Source: Heterostelium multicystogenum
Lineage: Eukaryota > Evosea > Eumycetozoa > Acytosteliales > Acytosteliaceae
NCBI GenBank assembly: GCA_003667245.1
Contig: RCNN01000131.1
Coordinates: forward strand, 20,200-84,199
Direction of reading: 5' to 3'
DNA length: 64,000 bases
Under the pieces are notes generated by a model that made no database searches, was not told the origin of the DNA, and was given only the letters and a program-made list of their open reading frames with translations. The position numbers and the translations under genes were made by a program. Shown piece after piece: positions 36,996 through 50,000 of this stretch. The stretch's first letter is position 1; each line of letters opens with the position of its first letter.

Positions 36996-37617
36996 AGTTG
37001 ACTACAATTAAAAATGCTCTCAACCCAACAACCATGGTGTCGATGTAAATAAATATAATATAATATATCTTAGAATTTTAAAAACTTTAACTTGAACACC
37101 ATAAATTTGATGGTTTCAGATTGATGGCATTGTTTCCAAGTGTTGATGGCAAACAATCAATCATTTTATTTTGCACACAAATCAACTCACCTATGAAATT
37201 TGATTCATCTAAGGATGTGGGTGAATCTGCAAACAAAACACATAAAACAAATCATTAAAAATTGAAAAAAAGGGAACAAGCACATGTGATCCACACTTTA
37301 AACCACTCCAAAACAAAACAAAGTAAAGTCAATCACCAAACAATCATTAATTTGAATTCAAATTAATCTTCCTTTAATAATAAATACATTGTTGTCATTT
37401 CAGTACTACCTACCTCTTACACCACTGACGGTCTGAACTGTTATTAATTTTTTTGATTATCAATGTTGCAACTTGCTTGTCTATGATTATTTGTACAAGC
37501 AGCTGCTATTTATCTTATACTAATCTTCTACTACTAGATAACTTCTGCTACTATTTATTAACATTAACAATCTGAAGAACAACACTATAGACTAATATAT
37601 ATAATATAAAATAAATA
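36996..37617. other. Intergenic, no gene seen
   Basis: About 620 bp between two plus-strand genes, without coding signal. Confidence 0.5.
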
Positions 37618-38324
37618 ATGAGCAAACGTAAACACAGCAAAGCTGCTCCACAAGCTAAGCAAACTGCAAATACAAATATATCTACATTGCAACAGAATCA
37701 ACAACAGCAACAGCAACAGCTCATGATGAATCCGTTATTGGCTGGCCCTGCTTCACCACCGCCACAATGGGTTGCTTCACCTAGCACAACAACCACTACC
37801 ACTACGACGACTATGACCAATGCCACAACATCACCGAAGCCCACTTCTCCAACATCGCCAGGTAAAAAAGCAGCATTCAAAAAACCAGCTCCTAAAAAAG
37901 AACAAAAAGATATGGTATTTGTAGAAAATAAACTGCACGAGGAAGCTAATTGGGCTCAGTACATCCATGATGGTGCCGATAAGAATAAAATAAAAGAAAT
38001 GTATTCCGAGGTAAGAACACTTTCCATCGATATTATTGTACTGACATATACTAACCTACCTACCCTCCTGGTGTCCAACATTGTATCCCAATTCAGCTTT
38101 TTCAACATACAGACACAATGATCAATTCAATACTAAATCATATTCCAGATCTAAGTGATAAAAACAACGATGCCGACTATCATAATCACCTGTTGGTACT
38201 AATAAAATTTGGTGAACTCCTCGAGAAAACAAGGAAGCATGCAAGACCAGTCCAATGGAATACCAACCCAGAGGACCGAACTCAGCCGCCTATCTTTGAT
38301 ATCTCACAAATTAATAGAAAATGA
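37618..38324 (+). CDS. Unrecognised Q/T/P-rich protein with conserved-looking C-terminal half
   Basis: Exons 37618-38010 and 38097-38324, joined at the acceptor TTCAG (38092-38096), give 206 residues; the later AG at 38112 would create an immediate stop. The N-terminal half is low complexity (poly-Q, TTTTTTTTT, then a Lys/Pro-rich basic stretch KKAAFKKPAPKKEQK). The C-terminal half is helical and looks globular (EEANWAQYIHDGADKNKIK, HNHLLVLIKFGELLEKTRK, ending PPIFDISQINRK). No membrane segment or known domain is recognised. The basic linker suggests a nuclear or nucleic-acid-associated protein, which is inference. Confidence 0.7.
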
Positions 38325-38834
38325 ACTTGTATTTCTAAAATACCACACAAGGTATTATTATATATTTTTCAAATAGGAATACTGAAATAATAATTTCCAA
38401 TATTGCTCAGTATATATGCAAGATTTCAACAAATGAATTTGAATAATTTAAGATGTTGTTCACAACTGTTTGTAAAAGATTTTGACCATACAGTAATTAT
38501 TTATTTCATACAATAAAGTCTTGATTATATCAAACAATATATTCAATCCTTAGTGGAGGAAAGGTATAAAATATTATTTTTCAAAAACTGGTAAAGAAAA
38601 TCAATAATGTATTTGGACCAATATATTTCTGGAAAGTCCAGGTAAGTAAATGGCATGGTGAAAAAGTCTGGCTTTACGAATTGGATCTTAATATTACACA
38701 ACATTTGTTTTGTTTATTTGTATTTGATCAAAGTATATTTGATAATGATTATTTTTTAGGTTTAACTGAATTGTTTGCAAAAGTAAGGTTATGATATTAT
38801 TAGTTCATTACTACTATTGTATAGTGTTTTGTTG
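38325..38834. other. Intergenic between convergent genes
   Basis: About 510 bp of 3' flanking DNA with no gene seen. Confidence 0.5.
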
Positions 38835-41800
38835 TTATTTGTTCTTTGATTGCAGTTTCTTTCTATTCTTTAATTCAAATGGATCACCAAGTTGGTTTGA
38901 TACATCTTTATAGATTGGACTCTTGAGGAAACGGCTGAATGTGTCAACTCTGAGTAACTCGAATGCTGATTGAGTTGAAGAACGAATAGCAACTTCTATT
39001 TCCTCTACATTTTTGTTCTTGAGTGCATCTCTCATTTGGTTTTTGGTCTCGATTTCCAAGTTCACTTCGAGTGGTGATCCATCTTGGAAGAAGTTATCGT
39101 AGATGTTCTGAGCGGATGCGATTGACACCTTGGTTGAGCGGCTGGCATATCGATTCAAATCCATCCAGCAGAGGAGCAGCTCTTCGCATTTCTCAGACTT
39201 TACAAATCGCTTGAATGCATCCAACCATGATTGGTCTGTCAAGATAAAATTAAACACTTCGTTTGCTTTGTCAGCAGCTGAAACAGGTGCCAACGATGGT
39301 GAGGAAGAGATATTTGGGGAGGAAACAGTAGACGATCCACCACTGGAATTAAGGCTAAAATTCGAGTTTGGTGGTGATGAGGAAGATACAATATAGTCAT
39401 TCAGTAAGTTACCGCTGCTTTTTTTCGTTGAGTGAGCTGATACTGACATTAAGTTGGGAGAGAATATTCTTGAGACATTGAGTGAGCTACCACCTCCAGA
39501 GGATGAGAGGTGTGGAGATGATTCGTGTGATTCGCTGCCGCTCGAAGATGACAGGTCGCTGGTACCACTGGCTCCTAATGCCCTCTTGGGTGGGAGGGGA
39601 GGAAGCTCCTTAAGATGTTGTGCATTATTTGGTCGGACAATGCTGTTGCTGCGCTCGTTGATTGGCATCAAGTTGGTGCCAGGCTTGATGGATTGAAGTC
39701 TTGCTGGTGGCTGTTTGGCCTTTTCTTTAGAGATATGTTCGAATTGTTGGTCGACCTTATTCTCAGCGGGTTTACGTTTGTCCTTCTCGAGATACTTGAG
39801 CATCTTCTCCTCACGTGCCATCATATCACGACAGACTTGATGTTGAAGGAAAGATGGGAAGTGGGTATTGGTCAGTTGGAAAATCACATCTTGCAGCAAT
39901 GAAGCGAAAAGATCACGACTGATATTCTTTGAACTGATGTTGTCTTGGATGGTGTTGTGATAGCGCGAGTTACTGAAAGTTGTCAACTCTTTCTCAGCAT
40001 TGATCTTGAGGTAGGTGGTGAAGATGTCCATGGCGTAGGACTCTAAATACTCATCAGAGAGTTCGCGATACTTGTTTACCTCGAGCCAGAAGTATACCAT
40101 GTTTTTGGCCTCGGATTGTGAGAGTGACAATGGGGAAATCATGGCGATGATGGAGCGTGGTGACAGGGAGTTGGGCGAAGGTGGTGAGTTGGAAAGTGGG
40201 GTGGAGGGTGGTGATGTCGCTGGACTGCTGGTATTACTGACACGCGATAAATACAAGAGGAAATATTCTAAACCAATTGGATTGTGAATCAAGGCATCGA
40301 GACTTTGGAGAAGTGCCGACAGTCCTTGGTTTGGAGCAGAGTGAGATGCCGACTTGTTCATGAGGATGGCGGCATGATAGAGTGGCGATTTGACAAAAAG
40401 TGGGAACATTGAGTAGTTGAGAATACCCTCGATTGCCTCTACTGAGCTGATCAAAGAGCTAAAGAAAGAATCGTCTGTGAACAAATTGAGACGACGTTCC
40501 TCGATTTCATTACGAGCTTCCGAATCAATGTTGATCTCATAGTTAGCACCGCCTGCGATATAATTGTTATAAACGTTGATAAATTGAGTACGAATGGCTT
40601 CGCGATTAGCTGCTAAATTTTCGTGATCGTCTTCCAGATTCTTGATGGCCTGGGCATCGATCCAAAACAATAAATTCTCCAATCCATGTTGTTTCTCTGA
40701 GAACATTGTAAATGCCTTTAAAAATACTGGATCCACTACAATCTCTTTAAAAGTTGATGGTGGTTTATAACTTAATTTTCTTTCACTATTATTACTACTA
40801 TTATTATTATTATTACTACTACTACTATTTAAATCTGGAATTGCATTATAACTATATTTACTGTGGACTGTTGTTGAATTTCTAACTCCAGTATCTGGAC
40901 TTATTGAATCTATCTTTTTACCAAAATGAACTAAATGATGCAAATTTAATATCTGATATGGATTGTATTGTATTGAACCAAATTAGTTGAATTGAATTGG
41001 ATTGAATTGGATTGAATCAAACTTACACTCTTTGATAGTGTTAATAAATATTTATGTCTATTTCCACAGAATTCACTCAATTCGGACTCCAAAAGTGATA
41101 GATATCTTTGGTATTGGCTGATGGAAGTTGTCAACTTGGCCATGACTAATGAAATCTTGTCGTTCTGGCTGTCTGACGATGATTTTGTATTTTTTACAAG
41201 TAGCTGCTTCAACTCTCTTCTATACTGTATTGAATCAATCAGATATTTATCTACTTCTTGTTTCAGGTTTTTAAAAGTTTCAGTGTGATCGATTGCAACA
41301 TGATTTTCGGATGCTGTTTCCAATAATAATTTACATTCTCTCTGCAATGAAATTAATGAATTGATTAGGATTGATTCAATGGTGAACGATGATTGATTGA
41401 TTGATCAATTTACATACCAATGATTGTGGTAACAATTGATTAATTTCCTTATTCAATTGTGACATTGACACAGATAATTCGCCAATATCTGGAATTTGTA
41501 AACCAATCTTATGTAAATCATTTGCTAAATTAAAAGATGAAGCCATAAATGCTAGAATCATAGGTTTTAAATGAATACTTTGAGTTAGTTGGCGGATTTT
41601 GGAATAGATTTGAATCGACAGTATCTAGTACCTTCTACTTGAGAAACAAAGTGCTTTGATCCATCTAATGCATTATTCAATGATAAACACAAGGTGTGTA
41701 ATGTATGAATATTCTGATTATATTTTCGCAATGAAGTTGGATTAATTTCAATTGAATCTTCCAATAACTGTTTTAAATTTAAGGTAAAGTTAGCTAACCA

Positions 41801-41916
41801 ATTGACTAATTCCAATCCAACCAATTACAATCGCTCCAACTTACAGTGTAACCCATCTTTTATTTGATTTCCTTGCTGCTGGATCTGGACCAAATAATGA
41901 TTCGATAATGAAATGG
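38835..41916 (-). CDS. Protein with three RGS domains and helical N-terminus
   Basis: Exons are 40952-38835, 41341-41027, 41551-41418, 41805-41632 and probably 41916-41845; the first exon and ATG were not found. The N-terminal ~250 residues are helical (for example LNKEINQLLPQSL, YLSLLESELSEFCGNRHKYL), resembling BAR/IMD-type coiled coils. Three RGS-like domains follow in the big exon: FKEIVVDPVFLKAFTMFSEK...LLFWIDAQ, a central one (NPIGLEYFLLYLSR...YFWLEVNKYR), and NFILTDQSWLDAFKRFVKSE...LLCWMDLNRY with FSRFLKSPIYKDV. RGS domains speed GTP hydrolysis by G-alpha subunits, so it probably dampens chemoattractant signalling. Ser/Pro-rich linkers separate domains 2 and 3. The first intron would be only 39 nt. 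Confidence 0.82.
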
Positions 41917-43593
41917 CTATAATGGTTTAGGAGGATTATAATGAAATTAATAAAATTGTCCAGACTAAATATTAATATTGTCGACTCTATTCTAAAGTGA
42001 TTTAAATTGAATATTTAAGTTAAAGTCCACTTTGTATTATTTTATGAGTGACGCATGCATCACTAGACTATTTTGGTAAAATCATCTGATGACAAATATT
42101 GTTAAAGTAAATCATGATCACTTTATATTAGTAGTAATATAATTGAAGCTGGCAAGAGTGTGGTGTTGTCTGTGAAATTAAAGTAATAGGTGAAGTAGCT
42201 AAAACCAACCATGGTTGTCCAACTGATATATTCGTTGTCAAGAACAACAGCAACAACAACCGATGAATTATGTGTGTGTCGCAAATGATTATTAAACTTT
42301 GCAAAGTAATGATCATGACTACTACTACTAAACTAACTAACTAATTAGTGTTATAAATGAATGTTGCCTTTACTTAATAATACCTGCAAATATATTATTA
42401 TAACTCTTTAAGATCACACACAACCACTTCAATCCAATATTCATTCAAGTCTTCAATATTATTTTTATTATTGTGTGTGTGAGAGTAAGTGTGATGTTGG
42501 TGAAGTTGAGTTGACCGTAATAAATAAGGAAGTAGTGTTATCAGATTAAAACAAATAATTTTAATTTCTCAATGAACACTGATGTGTGGAGTGTATGACT
42601 ATTAATGAAACAAGGTGTGGGGTGTGAATGAGTTGATTCAATTATAAATATCTTCAGAGAATTGCAAATAGTGTGCTGTGCACTTGTATAAAAGTCAATA
42701 CAACTGAAATTATCTACTTTTGCAAACTAACTCATACAAATAAGGTTTGTAGTACCATCTATCTGGTAGTAGAATGCAAATATTATAAGTGCTATCGTAT
42801 TATTATAAATATGAAATTGATCTAGATCTAGATATCTTTTATAGATCTGTGTTCTGTGTTGATGTAAAAAAAGAATGAAAGAGTAAGAGATCAATATTTT
42901 CTAATCTCTGTTTTCTGAACAACTGATTACAGTGAGGAGCGACAATTTAACAACTTTTACCACTGATACTACTCTTACTACTGCTACTACTCTTTATCTT
43001 TCTCCTCTCTTCTCTATCTATCTATCTATGTATCTATCTCTATTTATTTCAGTTCTATACCAATACTCAATTGGATTACTTTGATGTTTGGTTGGCAGCT
43101 ATTTTAATAATAATATTGATAGAATAATTTAAAGAAAAATCAATAATAAAATTGAAAGCAAAGTAAAGATAATGTTAGTTTTATATCTGGTGAGAATGCA
43201 GTGAATGGGCTGTAGTTTGTCTCTCCCAAGACTGCCAAAAAAAAACATAAAAAAATCCAAAAAATCTACAAAATCAAAAAAAAATAACAAACTCAAATTA
43301 ATTTTTAAAATTGACAATAAAATAAATATCTTGAGATTTTATGCAAAATTGAATCCACCTTGATGTTTTTACAATTTATGCTTTTGCTATTTTGGTGTCT
43401 TTGTTGGGTGGAAAACAGTTGCGTGCCAAGCCTCACCTGTGTAGTTTTGATTATTCCTGGACAGTGAGTTGTTTAAACAGGGCAAAGCGTCATACACAGC
43501 CGGATGTATTACACCGGCTGTGGTTGGTCTGCTGGTGAATGATCAAATAAAGCAACCGATCAGATCTTACTTGCTTGAAGAGAGCTCTCCTTA
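41917..43593. other. Intergenic, simple repeats and a GC-rich patch
   Basis: About 1.7 kb. TCTA-type repeats lie near 43010-43045. A locally GC-rich, structured patch occupies 43430-43525 (see separate entry). No protein gene is seen. Confidence 0.5.
43432..43522. other. Two adjacent GC-rich hairpins (candidate structured RNA or 3' element)
   Basis: Stem 1 pairs CTCACCTGT (43432-43440) with ACAGTGAG (43461-43468) with one bulge. Stem 2 is a perfect 9-bp GC-rich stem, CACAGCCGG (43495-43503) with CCGGCTGTG (43514-43522), around a 10-nt loop. Such G+C content outside coding sequence is exceptional here. It lies 70-160 bp beyond the stop codon of the F-box-like gene, so it could be a 3' UTR/termination structure or an independent noncoding RNA. 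No known RNA family motif was recognised. Confidence 0.45.
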
Positions 43594-44796
43594 TTAAATT
43601 TGAGTACGTTTTAAAATGAGAAAGTTCATGTATCTGTTGGTCGCGGTGATTATGCTGCGATATTTGAAGTGAGGGTTGTCGATGATGAGGTCTGTCGACT
43701 TGACAGGATTCTCAGGCACTTTGTCAATGATGACGTATCTGATTTGGCTGTGTTGTTGCTTTGAGAGTTTCATCATGATCTCGGTGTATTCCTCCAGTGT
43801 ATTCTTGCGATTCATCGATAGTAGCAGGACTTTGACGTTTTTGTAGATATCGAGATAGTTGATACACTCGAATGGAATGCCCAGTTTGTCGATCTGGCCA
43901 ACACCATTGACTAGATGTCTGTTGTACGATTCCAGTGTAATTTCATCGGAAATCGTCGTTTGCAATGATTTTGAGTGGTTGGCTTGTGCATAGAAGCCAC
44001 CTTTCCTGTAGGCGTAGTTGAGCTTGAGGGTTGGCTTGACTTTCATGATTTCCAGCACCATGAGATGTAGCGCAGCGTTGTACCACGGCAGATGGATGGA
44101 AGTGACCTGTGACTTGACGAGATAATCAATAAATGGCTTGTAATTCCAAGTGGCATTCGATTCAATAGGAATGGTGAATGCAATGGTAATCTTTCTAAGT
44201 CGGCTATTATAGGTTAGATATATATTTTCAAGGAAATTCCTTGAGAGGTACATGACGTCCACTCTGATTTTCTCGAGAAGTGGCATCGCCATCAGAAGTT
44301 TGGCTACCAAATCTTCTGACTCCAAGAAATTCTTGCTCAGCTGTAGATAGCGAATCTTTCCAATGAGAGAGTAGTCATCGCTGCTGAGCGACTTCGGTGC
44401 AGACGAGTCCAGGTTGTATCTGTAGACATTGGATGTCAGCCTGATCTTTGATATGAAATGGGCGACAAGAAACCTCATCACATCTTTTGAAATGAACAAA
44501 AGCTTATAGAATGTAGACAGCGAGCTTTCAATCCTGATCTTATCTTCTATTTTCGCTGCTTTATATTCTTTATTGTAGTAGAGCACCTGAGTATCTTTGA
44601 GACTGAAAATATTGACTCGAGAATAGAACTTCTCCAAATATATCATATCAACCAACGAGTAATATATGATTTGGTTGATGATGTACTTTGGGAATCTGAA
44701 TTTACTCATGATGCTACTACTACTTGTTGTTGTAGTGGTCTTTGTTGGTTTGGTAAAAGAACCAATACCCATTAAACTTGATATAGTTTTAAACAT
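43594..44796 (-). CDS. F-box/LRR-like dictyostelid family protein
   Basis: One intact exon encodes 400 residues. After a Thr/Ser-rich leader, an F-box-like start appears (FRFPKYIINQIIYYSLVDM, about residues 33-51). Irregular leucine-rich repeats follow (IRYLQLSKNFL, LLEKIRVDVMYLSRNFL, VTSIHLPWYN, YKNVKVLLLSM). No catalytic motif is present. Such proteins are expanded in Dictyostelia and are assumed to be adaptors, possibly for ubiquitin ligases. A dead copy with the same start and segment order lies at 50001-51226 on the same strand, so the gene is part of a local duplication. Confidence 0.78.
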   Translation of the reverse strand: MFKTISSLMGIGSFTKPTKTTTTTSSSSIMSKFRFPKYIINQIIYYSLVDMIYLEKFYSRVNIFSLKDTQVLYYNKEYKAAKIEDKIRIESSLSTFYKLLFISKDVMRFLVAHFISKIRLTSNVYRYNLDSSAPKSLSSDDYSLIGKIRYLQLSKNFLESEDLVAKLLMAMPLLEKIRVDVMYLSRNFLENIYLTYNSRLRKITIAFTIPIESNATWNYKPFIDYLVKSQVTSIHLPWYNAALHLMVLEIMKVKPTLKLNYAYRKGGFYAQANHSKSLQTTISDEITLESYNRHLVNGVGQIDKLGIPFECINYLDIYKNVKVLLLSMNRKNTLEEYTEIMMKLSKQQHSQIRYVIIDKVPENPVKSTDLIIDNPHFKYRSIITATNRYMNFLILKRTQI

Positions 44797-45011
44797 TTAT
44801 GAAACATATAATTTAGTTTATATTTCATAATTATATATATGCACTATAGTATAATCTAATTTGATGAATTAATTTAGTTTTTGGTTAATCAAAAAAAGTA
44901 AGAGTGAAGGTGTGTGTGTGTGGTCAAGCTGCAAATCTAAAACAACTTTGCATGTCTGACAAAAATTGGACACCAACAAAATGAATAAAAAATTTGGTCC
45001 CAATGTGAGGT

Positions 45012-48000
45012 TTATTGATTTTGTGAAACTGTTGATGATTCATTGTGGAGTGATGCCATTTTCACTTGGAGTCGCGCCATTGCAGAGGCTTGTCTTTTAC
45101 TCTTCATCCTGACGTAGATGACCACACCTACAATGGCGGCAAGTGCAACGACTGATCCTAGGACAATACCAATGATTTGGTATTTGTTGAGTGATTTCTT
45201 TCTACTCTTGCACATGGAATTGTCGTCGTCTGATGCAGGTCGATTGTCAACTAGTACGGAGAAATCAGGATCTATCAGAACACTATCTGAGTAATGTGGA
45301 ATGTCAATTCCAATGAAAGATTGTAAGGATGAAGTAGTGGTGGTCACAGGCTGATATTTCTCATCGAGAACCTTGTTGATGACCACCATGACTTGCTTGT
45401 CCACTACGGCCTTTTCGATAAATCTTCCATATAAACTCTCGTATCCGACTTTCAATTTGATCCACTGGAGTTGCTCTTCGCCTTTTTGATTTGTTGTTGT
45501 TCCATAGGTTTTCAATGAGCAATCATCATCTGATCCAAGCAGTGAAGCAGACATGACAATTTGGAGTTGGTTGAGTGCGGTCTTGAAGTAGTATTTTGAC
45601 ATGGAGATGGAGTATTTCAAAGAAGACTTTGTCATTGTGTATTGGTCATTTGCAAATGTATAGTTGTATTCCTTTGCAAACCATTGGATTGTGATGTTGA
45701 ATTGTGTCGAATTGTTGATTAATGTTGAATATCGATATTCGATGAAGTCAATTTGGTCGATGTTACCAACTTTAGTTTTGTTCTCAAATGACCAGGAAGC
45801 GTTGGAAAGCTTGAATGCCGCTACTACATTTCCAATTTCATCGATCTCTCTCAGTGAGTCGATAGACAGCTCTGATATCAGTAGATTGTCATTTGGTGAT
45901 AAAATGGTTGTGTTGGTTCCAGGGATAGTAGGATTAACCGCCGGAGCTGGTGTTGGAATCAATGAGGAGGTGCAATCTGGTCCATAATAATCCTTGTAGC
46001 ATTCACATTGGGAGTTGACACATTTACCATTACCACCACAAATCGGATTACCAGGACAATTGTTGGGAGTGGTAGGAGTAGGAGTTGGTGTAGGGTTTGG
46101 TAGAATATATTCTAAAATCTGTATTGGTGTAATTACTAATGTATTTGAAGAGTAATTCTTGTTCTTGATTGTCAAGTTGTATGATTTATCATTGTAAAAT
46201 GGAGGAATTGGAACAATCAGATAGGAGTTGGTTACATTAACGATATTATTTTCCAAGTTGATTGAGTTGGTACTATTCTTAAGTGTTAAAGTAACGTTGG
46301 GTGAAACTCCTAAGAATTGATATCCATAAACGGTTAGACGACCACCTATATAGGGAATTGGCTCATATCGCTCTAAATAGGGTGCTATATTTTAAAGTTA
46401 GTAATTCAAATAACTAGCCATAATACTCAATACCTACTTTGTGTAAAAGTTCTTTTGATAGGAATTGGATGTACGTAGCTGTTCAAATTATAATTTACAT
46501 CAGAGATACCATAGATTGACAGGTATATATCACCTGAACCAAAACCATATGGTAACACACCGGTACATTTGTAGTCTACGTTGACTCCATCGGAGGTTTC
46601 TGTATCGATTGTAGCTTGGAATTCAAAAACACCTTCATACAATGAAGTCAAGTAAATGGTAGGATTGCTGTAGATATTTACACCAAGGGGATCAATTGCT
46701 TTGAAATTTAAGGATAGGAAACCGTTGTCTCCAACATCAATTTGAGTTGGTATTGTTCCTATAGCTATTGATGGCGGACTTAAATCTTTGGAGACTAAAG
46801 AAGTAATATGATAATTGTTTTAATATTACTAGTATTAGAAGCTCAGTTGTTTGTACTTACCATTTTGATATGGATTTGTAACAATAGTCATATTTGATTC
46901 GTTTAGAGTTCCATATATTTTCATGAGTGGATCTGCATAAATATATTGTTTCTTTAATCCTTGGAATCTTGGGATTTCTCTTTCACTTAATGAAGTTCCT
47001 ATATTTCCACCATTGTCGACAGTATAAATTGAAAAGGTGTAGCTATCATTCATAAATGATGAAATAGTTAGCCTGACTCTGTATACACCCCTGTATTGGT
47101 CACCAGAGATACGGTTGTTCAATGGAATTTTTAGTATATTTATCAATCTTGGGTTGATAAGTAGAAGAAATATTCAAATGTCCTTCTTTGAATCCATTAA
47201 TATCATCTTCTATTGTAATATCCCATCCAATTATATCGTTTTGATAGTATGTGTCGACTCCAACAACCATTGGAGCAAGTAAATCAGCATCTAGAAATGA
47301 TTTTGATTAGTGAACTATTCTTAGTTTAAGATATGAGTTATATGTACTTTGGATTGAATATATAATTGGGAAGCTGATTGGAATACGGTTTCGAACTCAG
47401 CATTATTGATTGGTGGGTTTGTCAAAAGTCTATATGGTACGAATCCTTCGAATGAATTCATTTGGATGCTAAATGGAATTTCAAATAATTGTAAGGTTTG
47501 GTTCCAGTATCCAGTGAACTGTTTCTTGTTTCCATTGAAATCCTCATTGAATATCTCCAGAATAGGTTTACCATAGATATCGATTGGAGTTGATATATTG
47601 AAATAGAAATAATTCGCAACTGTCCTGTTGGTTACGGATACATTATTACTATAAAAAGATACATGTGTAAAATCACTTAGATAGGGAGAAACTAATTTCG
47701 AATGAACAATTAGTACATTTGTATAGAAAAGGTTGGAATATATATAATACAAACATGGGATGATATATGGTGGAATGAATTCATTTTTCCATATAGCTGA
47801 AAGTGGTTAGGTTTGAGTTCAAAACTTTGCCATTGAATTACTATAAATCTCGATGACTATATCTTGAATTACACCGTCAATGATATCATATGGACATACT
47901 TTTTCAAAGATTCCTGAAAATAAGTCACCAAATGAAATATCTTTTTCAAGAAGGACGCAACTTCCAATTTGTATTTTTATATATTCCAAATGCACTCTCT

Positions 48001-49700
48001 CTCATTTGGATCTCAATAAGGAATGCATAGGTCCCAAATGGCGTTAATTTTAAGGAATCTAATCTGAATATGGAATTTGGACTGAAGTTGAATTAGAAAC
48101 TTGATATAAATAAACTGTTCTTAATTCCAATAACACATACGTAAATCATTTGGGATCGGAATAGGGAAAAATGATGTAGTATAAAAACCAGTTCCATAAA
48201 TTGTCATATTTCCAATAATAGTAGCTAAATTAAAATTAGATTTTAAGATGGTTCCATTGGTGTATCCATATGGATAGTTGAATTTAGAAAACACTTTGGA
48301 TGTGTTTTGTTGGTAATTGGTGACACACCAATCAATATAGGTTGATCTTTGTTGCTCAAATTGTCTTGTTGATATTTTGAAAGTTAAAGTTTTGGTCTTT
48401 TTATCACTATTTAAATTAACTAAGTATAGCATGTTTGCTACATCACCATTTATGTTTACTTATTTGACTCTCTATTAGTAATGCTTCTTTTCCTATTTTA
48501 ATCAAACTTACCATAGCTGTATTTTAATGAACCAGTTTTCGAGATAAGACTTTTAGTAATTCCAATATAGTTGAAAAGTTGATCAGCAGTTGTTGATTGA
48601 GGAATAGTCGGACTTATGAAAACTGCATCTTTTGGATTTCCCTTGATTGGGTATAACTCTAGGTATTGCGTTCCAAGTCTCTTGGCAATGAATGGATATT
48701 GTCTTTTGTAGTTGAATTTGAAACCAAGTTGGAGAATTTGGTAGGAATGTGTATAATGGCAGTTCTTTATTGGTGTCAATATTAGGATAGGTAATATTCT
48801 TAAGTATTTTTGAGGTGTCATCTAGTGGATTTTGGTTGAGAATACAATTCAATATTTAGGTATATTCGATTCAAAATAATGAACACTTACTGTTGTAGAA
48901 CATATTTGTATAAAAGGATTGGGAAATAACGTTTCTCCATAAAGGTATTGAATTGTAAATTATCGTAGCAACGTGTATCCATAACATCCATAGGAGTTAA
49001 TGAAATTTTGCCATACATTTTCCATGATTGGAACGTGGTTTCCAGATCGCAAGTGTAACAATTTCCAACACAGGAGAGTCCTGTCAGTGGGTATTCTGTA
49101 GGTAATGAAAAACTTCCTTCATAGCTTTTGAATCCACGTGCAAAGGTGGGTGTGAACTTTGTTAGCTGAGGTACACTAATACTTGGTGCCTCTGAGAACA
49201 AACATTAATATTAAATTTAAAAGTAAACTTTACATTTCTACTACTAATTAATACACACCTATACAATTAATTGGATTAGTCAAGTTTTGATAGCTAATGG
49301 GAGAACCAGTGCAGTTGATCTCAAAGATCATTGGAGTGACACCAAGATTATAGGCAAATGTTAGATAATGATTTTCTAGCGAGCTATCAGATTCAACATA
49401 GCCACTGATAAGGTTTGAATTGTTTGAAAAATATTGATTGGTGATGTGCACCCAACTTTGTTGATACTAAAACCAAGATTTATGTTACATTTCATAGTGA
49501 ATGGGTTCTTTATCAAAGTTGTATCTCCATTTAAAACTACCAATTGATGTACTGTTTTTATGTATGGAAAATTATTAATAATTTTGAGTTTCCTATCAAA
49601 TCAATTGAATATAAATCAACTAACCACTTGCCGAGTTTACTAAGCCCAGATTGCAACATAGGAATGCAATAACAAGTAATACAAATATATATGAATTCAT
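45012..49700 (-). CDS. ComC-like EGF/IPT-domain surface protein (reading interrupted)
   Basis: The ATG at 49700 starts a signal peptide (MNSYIFVLLVIAFLCCNLGL). About a dozen exons follow, in beta-rich, N-glycosylated sequence. The C-terminal part is intact to the stop: an IPT/TIG-like segment (IPYIGGRLTVYGYQF), Pro/Thr linker, EGF-like domain (CPGNPICGGNGKC, CECYKDYYGPDC), a conserved membrane-proximal domain (VGYESLYGRFIEKAV, DPDFSVLVD), a transmembrane helix (near IIGIVLGSVVALAAIVGVVIY) and a short tail. The plan matches D. discoideum ComC-type developmental EGF proteins. Frame changes occur near 49455, 48705-48730, 47975-47985 and at the A5 run near 47125-47131, among others. Decay or sequence error cannot be separated; the relative at 51508-56067 has only one. 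Confidence 0.7.
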
Positions 49701-50000
49701 ATTGATGTATCTTAAATCTGATGATTGATGAATAAAGAGTGTTGTGTGATGAAAGAAGTGTTTAGTGTTGGCTAAAACAAAACGAGGAAAAAACGATCAA
49801 GTTCCTAAATTAGACTTTTTTTTTGAATTTGAAAGATTATTGGTAAAATTTCTTTGATTAAAAATATCTTTTTTTTGTTTGAAAAATATCCAGTGTTTGG
49901 CTTTTTTCTGGGGCGGTCACACCTTTAGGTATTCAATAATTTAAGATCAAAATTATTGATACTTTGCATAATTTTGATCATTTTATTATTATTATTGTTA
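49701..50000. other. Upstream region of the minus-strand ComC-like gene
   Basis: About 300 bp separating the ComC-like start from the dead F-box-like copy. T- and A-runs are present; no gene is seen. Confidence 0.5.

Noticed and set aside
43580..43589. 10-bp palindrome GAGAGCTCTC
   Set aside because: Perfect but short, with no repeat elsewhere; insufficient to call a site.
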